From assembly GCA_012798895.1 (NCBI GenBank), contig JAAZMI010000047.1, positions 1 through 39,428 of the forward strand: a DNA stretch of 39,428 nucleotides, given 5' to 3'. Below, in pieces: positions 8,034 to 16,290 of the stretch (positions are counted from its first letter, which is position 1; every line of letters starts with the position of its first letter). The notes beneath the pieces are model-generated. The model was not told where the DNA came from. It saw nothing but the letters and a program-made list of their open reading frames with translations, and searched no databases. Both the position numbers and the translations under genes were made by a program. Source of the DNA: Bacillota bacterium. Its GTDB lineage: Bacteria > Bacillota > Dethiobacteria > DTU022 > UBA8154.

Positions 8034-8891
8034 ATGACGGTTTCAAAGATCGGTGTCATTGGTGCAGGAACCATGGGGGGAGGTATTGCCCAGGTTGCGG
8101 CCCAATCCGGATTTGAAGTCATCCTAAACGACATTGAGATGCCCCTGGTGGATAAGGCGCTTGACCGCATGAAGGCATTCTTCAAGCGCAGCCAAGAAAA
8201 AGGGAGGATGACAGAAGAAGAAAAAAACGAAATCTTAAGTCGCCTTACCCGCAGCACGGATATACGTGATTTCAGCGATGTCGATCTGGTCATCGAGGTG
8301 GTTATAGAAGATCTGGATCTTAAGAAAAAAATATTTGGCGAGCTCGATACTATCTGTAAACCGGAGGCTTTTCTGGCTTCAAATACATCATCCATGCCCA
8401 TAACATTATTGGCAGGCGCCACAAAAAGGCCGGAACGCGTAGCCGGCATGCACTTTTTCAACCCTCCGCCTCTTATGAAGCTGGTAGAGGTGATCCGCGG
8501 TTATTTTACCAGCGATGAAACGATCGAGGTTGTCTCCGCGGTGGCAAAAAAAATGGGCAAGACAACGGTGGAAGTGAAGAAGGATTCCCCTGGATTCATC
8601 GTAAACAGGGTGATGATGGCACACTACCTCGAATCGATCCGCCTGGTGGAAGAGGGTGTAGCCAGCCCCGAAGACATCGATACAGCGGTAAAATTAGGTC
8701 TTAACTATCCCATGGGGCCGTTTGAATTGCATGATTTTGCCGGAATTGATATCGGCTACTTTGTCGCCGAATATTTCTACGAGGAATTTAAAGATGCCCG
8801 CTGGAATCCACCCCAATCCCTTAAAGCGCTGATTAGGGCAGGGCGCCTGGGCAGAAAAACCGGTGCCGGCTGGTACGATTACAATAATTAA
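8034..8891 (+). CDS. hbd: 3-hydroxyacyl-CoA (3-hydroxybutyryl-CoA) dehydrogenase
   Basis: NAD-dependent oxidation of L-3-hydroxyacyl-CoA to 3-oxoacyl-CoA. The 285-aa length is that of the stand-alone bacterial enzyme. The Rossmann motif GVIGAGTMGGGIAQ is at residues 7-20. Catalytic residues of the family are present: Ser119/120 in SNTSS, His140 in GMHFFNPPP, Glu152 in LVEVI, and Asn191 in GFIVNRV. The C-terminal dimerisation domain carries NYPMGPFELHDFAG and ends KTGAGWYDY. AAAAGGAGG precedes the ATG. It starts a new transcription unit after the terminator and is followed 26 bases on by a crotonase. Substrate may be a straight-chain or pimelyl-type acyl-CoA. Confidence 0.93.
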   Translation: MTVSKIGVIGAGTMGGGIAQVAAQSGFEVILNDIEMPLVDKALDRMKAFFKRSQEKGRMTEEEKNEILSRLTRSTDIRDFSDVDLVIEVVIEDLDLKKKIFGELDTICKPEAFLASNTSSMPITLLAGATKRPERVAGMHFFNPPPLMKLVEVIRGYFTSDETIEVVSAVAKKMGKTTVEVKKDSPGFIVNRVMMAHYLESIRLVEEGVASPEDIDTAVKLGLNYPMGPFELHDFAGIDIGYFVAEYFYEEFKDARWNPPQSLKALIRAGRLGRKTGAGWYDYNN

Positions 8892-8917
8892 TCATAAAAG
8901 CAAAGAGGAGTGGTAAC

Positions 8918-9697
8918 GTGTCTGCCGAACTAGTTCTGTGGGAAAAGCGCGATAATTTTGCGGTAATTACCCTGAATCGTCCGCCGATGAACCCTTTAAA
9001 CAGTGAAGCTTTTCAGCAGTTGGGAGAAATATTGTCGGGGATAGAATCCGATCCTACCCTAAAAGCAGTAATTTTTAACGCCTCCGGCGGAAAGGCTTTC
9101 TGTACAGGTATCGATATTGCAGAGATCAAGGATTTTTCTTCACTGCAGATGTATGAATTCTGCTTGCAATCGCGCTCCAGTTTAAATAAAATTGAAAATC
9201 TTAATAAACCCACCATCGCCGTAATCAGCGGCTTGGCGTTGGGAGGCGGCTGTGAACTGGCCCTAACCTGTGATTTCCGCTTGGCCGGGGAAAATGCCAG
9301 GTTCGGCCAGCCCGAAATTAACCTGGGCATTATCCCCGGGGGAGGAGGATCACAGCGTCTACCAAGGTTGATTGGCCTCGCCCGTGCCAAAGAGATGCTT
9401 CTTTTGGGGGATATGATCGACGCCGGTACAGCCCTGGAATACGGCCTTGTAAATGAGGTTTTTCCGGAAGCCGAATTGATGGCAGAGGCAGAAAAGTTGG
9501 CCCAAAAACTGGCTTCTAAAGCGCCTGTTGCCATGCAGGTGCTCAAGAAGACGATCAATATGGGACAAAATCTCGATCTTCCTTCGGCCACACAGTTTGA
9601 GATAGAGAGCTTTATGCTTTCTTTCAACACCGAGGATCGCCGGGAGGGAATCGATGCCCTTTTAGAGAAGCGCAGACCGGATTTTAAGGGTAGATAA
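8918..9697 (+). CDS. enoyl-CoA hydratase (crotonase family)
   Basis: 259-aa crotonase-fold enzyme that should hydrate trans-2-enoyl-CoA. The oxyanion-hole segments are KAFCTGIDIAEI and LALGGGCELALTCD. The two catalytic glutamates of true hydratases are present at Glu113 (GCELAL) and Glu133 (QPEINLGIIPGGGGSQRL). Start is GTG with GAGGAG upstream at the expected distance. It lies directly behind the hydroxyacyl-CoA dehydrogenase, so the two give consecutive hydration and oxidation steps. It is a different branch from the second crotonase at 10709, which lacks the GGGGSQ loop. Confidence 0.92.
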   Translation: MSAELVLWEKRDNFAVITLNRPPMNPLNSEAFQQLGEILSGIESDPTLKAVIFNASGGKAFCTGIDIAEIKDFSSLQMYEFCLQSRSSLNKIENLNKPTIAVISGLALGGGCELALTCDFRLAGENARFGQPEINLGIIPGGGGSQRLPRLIGLARAKEMLLLGDMIDAGTALEYGLVNEVFPEAELMAEAEKLAQKLASKAPVAMQVLKKTINMGQNLDLPSATQFEIESFMLSFNTEDRREGIDALLEKRRPDFKGR

Positions 9698-9743
9698 ATA
9701 ATTAAACGTCCCACTACAATCTTAGGATGAGGAGCAGGCTCAA

Positions 9744-10460
9744 ATGAAAAAAATAGTTGCTCTCTCCGGATCCCCCCGGTCCGGACAGCCAAAACAGAGA
9801 TCTTTTACAGAAAAAATTCTCGATCTATTCATTGAAGGTATGAATCCAGCGGAATATAGAAAACACCATCTGCACCGGTTGAAGATCAACTATTGCCGGG
9901 GGTGCATGAACTGTTGGTTTAAAACGCCGGGTCAGTGCGTAATCAAAGATGATATGACCGCTTTTTTGAAGGCAGAGATTGAAGAGGCCGACGCCATAAT
10001 TTGGGCCAGCCCGGTCTATATTGATGGGTTTAGCGCGCAGATTAAAACCGTGTTGGACAGATGTTTTGCTTTTCTGGATCCCTTCATTACCCTCGATGAC
10101 GAAGGCCATTGTCGTCATAAGAGATTCAAACCCAGAAAACAGGCGGCTGTCCTGATCGCTACCTGCGGATTTTCGGAGAGAGATAATTTTGATCACATGC
10201 GCCGGCACTTTGATGCCTTCTGCCGGAATTTTGCTTGGCGAAATGCCGGCGCAGTACTCGTGCCGGCCAGTGCCCTGGGTTTTGCCGGTGATGGCCTTTA
10301 TGATGATAAATATAAAGTAGTGACAGCAGCAGGACGGGAATTTGCTGAAGATGGCAGCATCTCCACGGTAACGATGCAGATGATCTCCAACGAAGTAATG
10401 GGGGCAGAAGAATACGCGGATAATGTAAATAAATTTTTCGCGAAACTTAGAAAACAATAG
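9744..10460 (+). CDS. NAD(P)H-dependent FMN reductase-like iron-sulfur flavoprotein
   Basis: 238 aa. The flavodoxin-like fold begins with KIVALSGSPRSG, an FMN phosphate-binding loop. Cys51, Cys54, Cys57 and Cys65 (YCRGCMNCWFKTPGQC) form the compact cluster motif of iron-sulfur flavoproteins, and ASPVYIDGFSAQIKTVLDR follows as in NADPH-dependent FMN reductases. It probably transfers electrons between FMN, an Fe-S or thiol centre and another protein or small molecule. It sits between two crotonase genes, so it could supply or remove electrons for a reductive or oxidative step on an acyl-CoA, but no sequence feature proves that. The ATG has AGGATGAGGAG upstream. Confidence 0.82.
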   Translation: MKKIVALSGSPRSGQPKQRSFTEKILDLFIEGMNPAEYRKHHLHRLKINYCRGCMNCWFKTPGQCVIKDDMTAFLKAEIEEADAIIWASPVYIDGFSAQIKTVLDRCFAFLDPFITLDDEGHCRHKRFKPRKQAAVLIATCGFSERDNFDHMRRHFDAFCRNFAWRNAGAVLVPASALGFAGDGLYDDKYKVVTAAGREFAEDGSISTVTMQMISNEVMGAEEYADNVNKFFAKLRKQ

Positions 10461-10492
10461 TTCATAAAAACGGGGCGCTTGCCTGGCCCGAA

Positions 10493-10520
10493 AGTGTTAA
10501 CCCTTAATTCACTCTTTTTT
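10493..10520 (+). terminator. possible weak intrinsic terminator after the flavoprotein gene
   Basis: AGTGTTAA (10493-10500) can pair with TTAA (10504-10507) and CACT (10510-10513) around a small bulge, and TTTTTT follows at 10515-10520. A GGGC/GCCC-type hairpin lies just before it. The stem is AT-rich, so efficiency is doubtful. The remaining bases to 10708 show no gene and no confident promoter. Confidence 0.4.
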
Positions 10521-10708
10521 AACCTTACTTCCATGCTTTTTAGCGGTTTTTTTCTTTTCTCTATTTTATTAAAATTAAAGAAGTGTTGCACAAGTTATAC
10601 AGTTGAGCACAGTAAACAGGGGTTTTGAGGATTGAAGTACAATCGCTGTATCTTTGGAAGAAGCAATATGGGTTACACTGCTTGTCATCGAAGGAAAGGA
10701 GGGAAAAT

Positions 10709-11473
10709 ATGCCTTACAAATTTCTTAAAGTAAGGAATGAAGAAGGCGTTGTCGGCATCACCTTAAACCGCCCCCCCCTGAATGTTCTCACCATCGACAT
10801 GATGGAGGAGATGGTCAAAGCCTTCCAGTGGGCGCAGGAAGAATCCGGCAACGTAGTGGTCGTCGATGCCGAAGGCAAAGCTTTTTCCGCCGGTGTGGAT
10901 GTCGCCGATCATACTCCGGACAAAGTTGGTTCCATGATCGATGTTTTTGATCGTTTGTTTTTGTCCATGGCTGCGTTGGAAAAACCAATTATCGGGGTAA
11001 TAAATGGAGTTGCCCTCGGTGGTGGTTATGAGGTGGTCCTTTTCTGTGATATGATTGTAGCTTCAGAAAAGGCCAGATTCGGCCAGCCGGAGATACAAGT
11101 AGGCGTTTTGCCCCCCATTGCCTGCTACGCACTGCCTCGTCTCACTTCCCGGCCCCTGGCCATGGAGATACTTTTAAGTGGCGATACGTTTACGGCAGCG
11201 GAAGCTAAAGAGATGGGACTGATTAATGCAGTTTTCCCTGTAGACGATTTTGAACAAAATGTGGATGAATTTTTAAAGAAGTTTACTTCACTGAGTCCGG
11301 TAGTCCTGGCCTTGACCAAAAAAGCAGCATTGGCCGGGGAAAGGAAAAGTTTTGCCGATGGCTTAAAGGCTATCGACCATATCTATCTGGAAGAACTTAT
11401 GCAGACCAAAGATGCTGTGGAAGGTCTGCAGGCTTTTATGGAAAAACGATCTCCAAAGTGGCAAGGAAAATAG
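10709..11473 (+). CDS. dch: crotonase resembling cyclohexa-1,5-diene-1-carbonyl-CoA hydratase
   Basis: 254 aa from the ATG at 10709, with AAAGGAGGG just upstream; an open frame extends 28 codons further left without a ribosome site. It is a crotonase with both catalytic glutamates (Glu108 in GGGYEVV, Glu128 in QPEIQVGVLPP). Segments FSAGVDVADHTPDKVGSM, GVLPPIACYALPRL and YLEELMQTKDAVEGLQAF match my memory of Dch, the hydratase acting on the diene formed from benzoyl-CoA (FSFGASVEEHMPDQ and YLEELMASHDAVEGLKAF in Thauera). The next gene resembles Had, the next enzyme of that pathway. Ordinary enoyl-CoA hydratase activity cannot be excluded, so the symbol is provisional. Confidence 0.72.
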   Translation: MPYKFLKVRNEEGVVGITLNRPPLNVLTIDMMEEMVKAFQWAQEESGNVVVVDAEGKAFSAGVDVADHTPDKVGSMIDVFDRLFLSMAALEKPIIGVINGVALGGGYEVVLFCDMIVASEKARFGQPEIQVGVLPPIACYALPRLTSRPLAMEILLSGDTFTAAEAKEMGLINAVFPVDDFEQNVDEFLKKFTSLSPVVLALTKKAALAGERKSFADGLKAIDHIYLEELMQTKDAVEGLQAFMEKRSPKWQGK

Positions 11474-11519
11474 GGGGCATTTTAATAATCAGCAATTATT
11501 TTGAGGAGGTTTAATTTAG

Positions 11520-12587
11520 ATGGGCGTACCGGAAAAAATTCAAACCTGGCAGATGGTTGAACCCGGCAAACTGGCTAAAACCAGCATTGATGTGCCGGAA
11601 TTAAAAGAGGGAGAAGTTTTGGTAGAGGTGGCCGGTTGTGGCGTATGTCATACAGACGTAGGCTATTTTTATGATGGGGTTCCTACGGTTAACAAGCCTC
11701 CGCTGACGCTGGGACATGAGATCAGCGGCAAGGTTGTAGCCGGCGTAGAAAATCTACTGGGCAAGGAAGTCATCGTTCCCGCTGTAATGCCCTGTAACAA
11801 ATGTGAAATCTGCAAGATGGGGCGGGGCAACCGCTGCCTGGCCCAGAAAATGCCGGGTAACAGCATGGGCATCTATGGCGGTTTTTCCAGCCATATTCCG
11901 GTGCCTTCCGAGGATCTCTGCATAATTGAAGATCGTGGGGATATGCCGCTGGAACATCTTTCAGTAGTGGCGGATGCTATCACCTCTCCCTATCAGGCTG
12001 CAAAAAGGGCCGATATACAGGAAGGCGACCTGGTTCTTATTACTGGGGCAACCGGTGGCATCGGCGTCTACATGACACAGATTGCTGCGGCCATGGGGGC
12101 CAAAGAAGTGATCAGCATAGCCCGGAACAAAGAAAAATTAGAGCGCTCCCTGGAATATGGAGCAACCCATGCTATTAGTACTTTGGACAAGAGCTCCAAA
12201 GATATCCGAAACGATTTTAGGGCCTATTGTAAGGAAAAGGGCCTTCCCAACTACGGCTGGAAGATATTCGAATGTTCCGGTTCGAAAGCCGGCCAAGAGA
12301 TCAGCCTGGAGATTCTTTCCTTTATCGGTAAAATGCTCGTTGTCGGCTATGGTATGCATAGGGTAGAATACATGTTTTCCCGGCTGATGGCCTTCGACGC
12401 TGAAGTTATCGGTACCTGGGGTTGCCTGCCCGGATACTATCCGGAGGTTTTGGAGATGGTTATGCAAGATAAAATCAAGGTATCGCCCCTTGTAGAACTG
12501 CGTCCGATGAGCCAGATTGAACAGGCTTTCAAAGAATCCCATTCTGGCAAACTACTTAAGAGAGTGATCTTGGTGCCCGATTTCTAG
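11520..12587 (+). CDS. had: zinc alcohol dehydrogenase resembling 6-hydroxycyclohex-1-ene-1-carbonyl-CoA dehydrogenase
   Basis: 355-aa medium-chain zinc dehydrogenase. Catalytic zinc ligands sit in GCGVCHTD (Cys43) and LGHE (His66-Glu67); the structural zinc site is Cys92, Cys95, Cys98 and Cys106. The NAD loop is GATGGIG at 176-182. Segments GCGVCHTDVGYFYDGV, VIVPAVMPCNKCEIC, QKMPGN, SVVADAITSPYQAA, IFECSGSKAGQ and LMAFDAEVIGTWGCLP are those I recall from Had of benzoyl-CoA degradation, which oxidises the product of Dch. GAGGAGGT precedes the ATG, and the gene follows the Dch-like crotonase by 46 bases, as a two-gene unit. The family call rests on remembered motifs, not an alignment run here. 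Confidence 0.75.
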   Translation: MGVPEKIQTWQMVEPGKLAKTSIDVPELKEGEVLVEVAGCGVCHTDVGYFYDGVPTVNKPPLTLGHEISGKVVAGVENLLGKEVIVPAVMPCNKCEICKMGRGNRCLAQKMPGNSMGIYGGFSSHIPVPSEDLCIIEDRGDMPLEHLSVVADAITSPYQAAKRADIQEGDLVLITGATGGIGVYMTQIAAAMGAKEVISIARNKEKLERSLEYGATHAISTLDKSSKDIRNDFRAYCKEKGLPNYGWKIFECSGSKAGQEISLEILSFIGKMLVVGYGMHRVEYMFSRLMAFDAEVIGTWGCLPGYYPEVLEMVMQDKIKVSPLVELRPMSQIEQAFKESHSGKLLKRVILVPDF

Positions 12588-12921
12588 GCAGATAATTTTG
12601 ATTCCACTGCAAAAAGTCTATTTTTTAATTCGATAGGGGACCTAGTTTATTCCAATTTAAGGGATTAAAAAACGCTGGAGCCGGGGTTTTAGCACCTATT
12701 TTGCAATATAAATGAAAATATCTTTCCAATTTAAAGAAATAGATGGAGGAAGGTTTATATCTTTACAATTTTTGCGGTGGAATCACCTTACTTGCTATCT
12801 AGTTTTTACCTTGCGGGCCGGTTAACTCCTAATAGTAACCGGCCCGTTTTTAAACAGGTAAAAAAAGAACCCTGTGAAAAATAATTTAAAAATCCTGAAC
12901 ATATTATAAGGGGGGATGCAG
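12588..12921 (+). other. AT-rich intergenic region after had-like gene
   Basis: No gene seen. It contains an 11-base direct repeat TTCCAATTTAA (12650-12660 and 12724-12734), an orphan ribosome-site-like GGAGGAAGG near 12744-12752, and the intrinsic terminator listed separately at 12814-12851. The terminator is some 220 bases after the had-like stop, so the transcript has a long untranslated tail or a small element is hidden here. Confidence 0.4.
12814..12851 (+). terminator. intrinsic terminator before the thioesterase gene
   Basis: CGGGCCGGTTA (12814-12824) pairs perfectly with TAACCGGCCCG (12836-12846); a run of five T follows. It ends the dch/had-like transcription unit and implies the thioesterase has its own promoter. 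Confidence 0.9.
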
Positions 12922-13323
12922 ATGTTAAATGAGGAAAAATGGAAAAATTTTTTAGACAACGATCAGTTTGCACGGCATGTCGGCATTGAACTTTTAGAGA
13001 TGTCACCGGGTAGAGCAAAGGCCAAAATGGAGATTAAAAGCCACCACTTAAACAGCGTAGGCATTGTTCATGGCGCGGCCCTTTTCGCGTTGGCGGATCT
13101 GGTTTTTGCCATGGCTTCCAATTCACATGGTAACATTGCTTTGGCCATCAACGCCAATATCTCTTATTTTCAAGCAGCGGAAGCGGGAACTCTGATCGCT
13201 ACCGGGCAAGAGATCTCCTTTAGCCCCAGGTTGGCAAATTATAAGATAGATATTACGAATGAGCGTGATGAGTTGATCGCCACCTTCCAGGGCATGGTCT
13301 ACAGGAAAAGAGAGCATAACTAG
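12922..13323 (+). CDS. PaaI-type hotdog thioesterase
   Basis: 133 aa. The hotdog-fold active-site segment HLNSVGIVHGAALFALAD matches the PaaI/YdiI class (HxN..G..HGG....LAD, with Gly-Ala in place of Gly-Gly). These hydrolyse aryl- or acyl-CoA esters, releasing free CoA when intermediates build up. Two start codons lie close together: ATG at 12916 directly abuts the AAGGGGGG ribosome site, while ATG at 12922 is spaced 6 bases from it, so I take 12922. It closes the catabolic block and might relieve CoA trapping by aromatic or alicyclic thioesters (inference). Confidence 0.88.
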   Translation: MLNEEKWKNFLDNDQFARHVGIELLEMSPGRAKAKMEIKSHHLNSVGIVHGAALFALADLVFAMASNSHGNIALAINANISYFQAAEAGTLIATGQEISFSPRLANYKIDITNERDELIATFQGMVYRKREHN

Positions 13324-13527
13324 TAGAAACACCGGGGCATTGTACAACACAGGCAATAGTAGAAAATAAATAATTGGATGAAAGGCCAGACCCTGCTACC
13401 TGATACGCCTACTTGCTGCTCCGGGGGAATTTGAAAAAAATAGAAGGGTTTTCCCCCGGGTACGACGAATGATAAGCTCTTAGAGAATATTTTCATATCT
13501 CTTCTTTCCTTTACATAGGTAATAATA

Positions 13528-13553
13528 CAGTCTTATCAGGCTGCAGTTTTTTT
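13528..13553 (+). terminator. possible weak terminator upstream of degV-like gene
   Basis: CAGTC (13528-13532) and GGCTG (13539-13543) form a short stem including one G-T pair, and a run of seven T follows after three bases. A separate 9-bp stem, CCGGGGGAA (13421-13429) with TTCCCCCGG (13451-13459), lies upstream and has no T-run. The rest of 13324-13574 shows no gene. Confidence 0.35.
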
Positions 13554-13574
13554 ATTCAAATTTGGGGGAAAAGA

Positions 13575-14411
13575 ATGAGCCAAATTAAAATCGTAACGGA
13601 TTCCACAGCTTTTCTGGAAAAGGATGTTTTGGAGAGATACGACATAGAGGTGGTTCCCCTTCATGTAAATTTTACCGGGGAATCAATTTTAGATGGAACT
13701 ATCGATAGTGCCGCCTTTTTCGATAAGTTAAAAAAATCATCCACAATACCTTCTACCTCACAACCTTCGCCGGGAGATTTTGCCCGGATTTTTAAGGAAT
13801 CAATTGAAGAGGGTAAGGAGATCATTGCCATCCTTATCTCTTCAGGTATCAGTGGAACGGTGGAAAGCGCTAAAACTGCCGCAAAAATGGTCGACCCCTC
13901 GCGCATCTCCATCATCGATTCGCTTTCGACCTCCGGCGGCCTTGCTTTTCTGGTATCTGCGGCAGCACAAGCTGCAGAAGAGGGAAAGGCCCGGGAGAAA
14001 ATAGTGGCCCTTCTGGAAGATCTGAAAAACAAGTTGCAGGTGCTCTTTGTGCCGGAATCGCTGCATTATCTAAAGAAAGGCGGGCGTATCGGCGGTGCCC
14101 AGGCTCTTTTGGGCACTATTTTACAGATCAAACCTATTTTGTTTTTTTCAGAAGGGAAGATAGAAGTATACGAGAAAGTGCGCACCATGAAAAAAGCGCT
14201 GCATAGGCTGGCAGACGAATTACCGCCGGCAAGCGCAGGACTGCAAGTGGCAATTTTAACGGCAGAAGCAGAAGAGAGTACTCGGATGCTCAAAGAGTTG
14301 GTTCGAAAACGTCTGCCGGATCAGCCCATTAAGATCTATGAACTTAGCCCGGTCATTGCCACACATGTGGGGCCGGTGGTAGGTTTGGTTTTCATCAAAC
14401 ATACCAACTGA
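13575..14411 (+). CDS. DegV family fatty-acid-binding protein (FakB-like)
   Basis: 278 aa, the usual DegV length. It begins KIVTDSTAFLEKDVLERYDIEVVPLHV; the TSQPSPGDF segment near residue 60, ISSGISGTVESAK near 95, IIDSLSTSGGLAFLV near 115, and LKKGGRIGGAQALLG near 160 are the family's fatty-acid and kinase contact regions. DegV/FakB proteins present a fatty acid to FakA for phosphorylation. The next gene, 26 bases on, is a FakA-type kinase, so this pair should make acyl-phosphate from free fatty acids for phospholipid synthesis. GGGGGAAAAGA precedes the ATG. Confidence 0.93.
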   Translation: MSQIKIVTDSTAFLEKDVLERYDIEVVPLHVNFTGESILDGTIDSAAFFDKLKKSSTIPSTSQPSPGDFARIFKESIEEGKEIIAILISSGISGTVESAKTAAKMVDPSRISIIDSLSTSGGLAFLVSAAAQAAEEGKAREKIVALLEDLKNKLQVLFVPESLHYLKKGGRIGGAQALLGTILQIKPILFFSEGKIEVYEKVRTMKKALHRLADELPPASAGLQVAILTAEAEESTRMLKELVRKRLPDQPIKIYELSPVIATHVGPVVGLVFIKHTN

Positions 14412-14437
14412 AGGCATAATTGGGAGTGCAACCTGAA

Positions 14438-16165
14438 ATGAAACAAATAGATGATGACATTGTTTTTCTCCGCGGTGACGATCTGCGGTCTATGATCCTC
14501 GAAGCAAGCCGCTATTTTGATGCACACAAGGAATCTATAAATGAATTGAACGTATTTCCGGTGCCTGATGGGGATACCGGTACGAACATGAGCCTGACGA
14601 TGAAGGCCGCGGCAGGGGAACTGCAGAAGATCGAATCCCTGCCAATCGGCGAAGTGGCACAGGTTACCGCCCAGAGCTCTCTTTTGGGAGCCAGGGGTAA
14701 TTCCGGTGTGATCTTGGCTCAGCTGTTCAGGGGCATTGCCAGGGGGCTCTCCGGGAAAGAAGTGGCAGATCTGTCAGAGATGGGCAGAGCCTTTCAGTAT
14801 GGCATTGTCCACGCCTATAATGCAGTCTCTAAGCCGGTGGAGGGTACTATTCTGACCGTAGCCCGTGAGATTGCCAAGGGGAGCAGGGAAGCCCTGCAAA
14901 CTTCTTTAAGTTTTATAGATCTGTTGCGCGTTGCCATCGACAGTGGCCGGAAAGCCCTTGAACAGACCCCGGAACTGTTGCCCGTCTTAAAAGAAGCCGG
15001 TGTAGTCGATGCCGGAGGGTTGGGGCTGATAGTATTTCTGGAGGGTTGCCTGCAGAGCATGTTGAAGAAAGCCGGCCGGGAACAGGATGCAGCCTATCCG
15101 GATCGCAGGACGATGCTGCATGTTAGAGATCCGGTTTCTACAGGTGAAAAAAAACAGGCGATTGTTCACGATGAAGAGTTTAACCCCGACTATCCATATT
15201 GCACTGAAATGTTGATTAAAGGTGAGTGTCTGACAGTTCATGAAATCCGCCGCGCCTTGGAGAGATGGGGCGATTCCCTAATCGTTGCCGGGGGCAGCCC
15301 TATCGTTAAGGTTCATATCCATACTGCCCACCCGGGGACGGTGCTTGAAACCTGTTTAATTTACGGAACCATCCATGATATAAAAATTGACAACATGATC
15401 GATCAATACCAGGAAACCCGGCAGGATGGAGCCCCGGAGGGGGGCGGGGAATCGAAGGTTAAGAAGATCCCCGGGGCAAAACCTTCTGTAGAAGAACGGA
15501 GATTGCCTGGGGACATGGGCGTGGTTACCGTATCCTCCGGCAAAGGCCTGGAGGATATCTTTATCAGCCTGGGTGCCGATAAGGTGGTCTCCGGAGGACA
15601 AAGCATGAACCCGGCAGTAAAAGATATTGCTGAAGCCATCATGCAGATCCCGGCGGAGAAAATCATAGTTCTGCCCAATAATAGCAATATCAAACTCTCT
15701 GCCGAACAGGCGGCGGAACTGATCGAAAAAGAGATAATGGTGGTGGATACCAACAGCATTCCCCAGGGTTTGGCCGCACTTTTAGCCCTAAACAGAAAAA
15801 AAACATTACAGGAGAACTATGCCAGTATGTGCAGGCGGGCCGGACAGGTAAAAAGCGGGGAGATAACTTATGCCACGCGAAGAGCCGCAATTGATAATAT
15901 CCGGGTTGAAAAAGGGAATATTATCGGTTTAAGCGATGGACGGCTGCTGGTTGGTAAAAAAACGCTGAAGGAAGCAGCAATTGCTCTGGTTGGCAAGATC
16001 ATCGCTGCAGAAGATGAGATCTTATCCCTCTTTTATGGACAAGAAGTGCCTGTGGATGAGGCTCAAAAGCTGGTGAAAGAGTTGCACCTAAGATATCCGC
16101 AACTGGAGATAGAGTTGCAATACGGAGGACAGCCTCTTTATTATTATCTACTACTAGTAGAGTAG
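14438..16165 (+). CDS. fakA: fatty acid kinase catalytic subunit FakA-like (DhaL/DAK2 domain, YloV family)
   Basis: 575 aa from the ATG at 14438. The N-terminal DhaL-type domain has NVFPVPDGDTGTNM (residues 38-51), whose aspartates bind Mg-ATP, followed by SSLLGARGNSGVILAQLFRG. The middle and C-terminal parts (MLIKGE, the VKVHIHTAHPG segment, VVTVSSGKGLEDIF, IIVLPNNSNI and TNSIPQGLAALLALN) match YloV/FakA proteins. It phosphorylates fatty acids held by a DegV/FakB protein, and one is encoded directly upstream. An in-frame TTG at 14420 is a less likely start. In many Firmicutes this gene lies near asp23 and recG; neither is here. Confidence 0.9.
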   Translation: MKQIDDDIVFLRGDDLRSMILEASRYFDAHKESINELNVFPVPDGDTGTNMSLTMKAAAGELQKIESLPIGEVAQVTAQSSLLGARGNSGVILAQLFRGIARGLSGKEVADLSEMGRAFQYGIVHAYNAVSKPVEGTILTVAREIAKGSREALQTSLSFIDLLRVAIDSGRKALEQTPELLPVLKEAGVVDAGGLGLIVFLEGCLQSMLKKAGREQDAAYPDRRTMLHVRDPVSTGEKKQAIVHDEEFNPDYPYCTEMLIKGECLTVHEIRRALERWGDSLIVAGGSPIVKVHIHTAHPGTVLETCLIYGTIHDIKIDNMIDQYQETRQDGAPEGGGESKVKKIPGAKPSVEERRLPGDMGVVTVSSGKGLEDIFISLGADKVVSGGQSMNPAVKDIAEAIMQIPAEKIIVLPNNSNIKLSAEQAAELIEKEIMVVDTNSIPQGLAALLALNRKKTLQENYASMCRRAGQVKSGEITYATRRAAIDNIRVEKGNIIGLSDGRLLVGKKTLKEAAIALVGKIIAAEDEILSLFYGQEVPVDEAQKLVKELHLRYPQLEIELQYGGQPLYYYLLLVE

Positions 16166-16290
16166 TCCCCGGTGGTAGTAGTTGGTTGATAATGGATGGG
16201 GGCGTACAATGGCTAAAATTGTAGGAATATTCCCCGTTTGCAGGTAATTCTCTCTTTTAAAAAATCATCTTAAAGCGAGGTTTGATAAAA

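Noticed and set aside
9013-9792. 259-codon open frame on the minus strand
   Set aside because: It lies wholly opposite the crotonase and start of the flavoprotein, whose proteins show clear family motifs; the minus-strand translation is serine/arginine-rich with no recognisable fold.
16148-16181. CTACTAC/GTAGTAG inverted repeat at the end of the FakA gene
   Set aside because: Simple trinucleotide-like sequence encoding tyrosine and leucine runs, with no T-run after it; not a convincing terminator.
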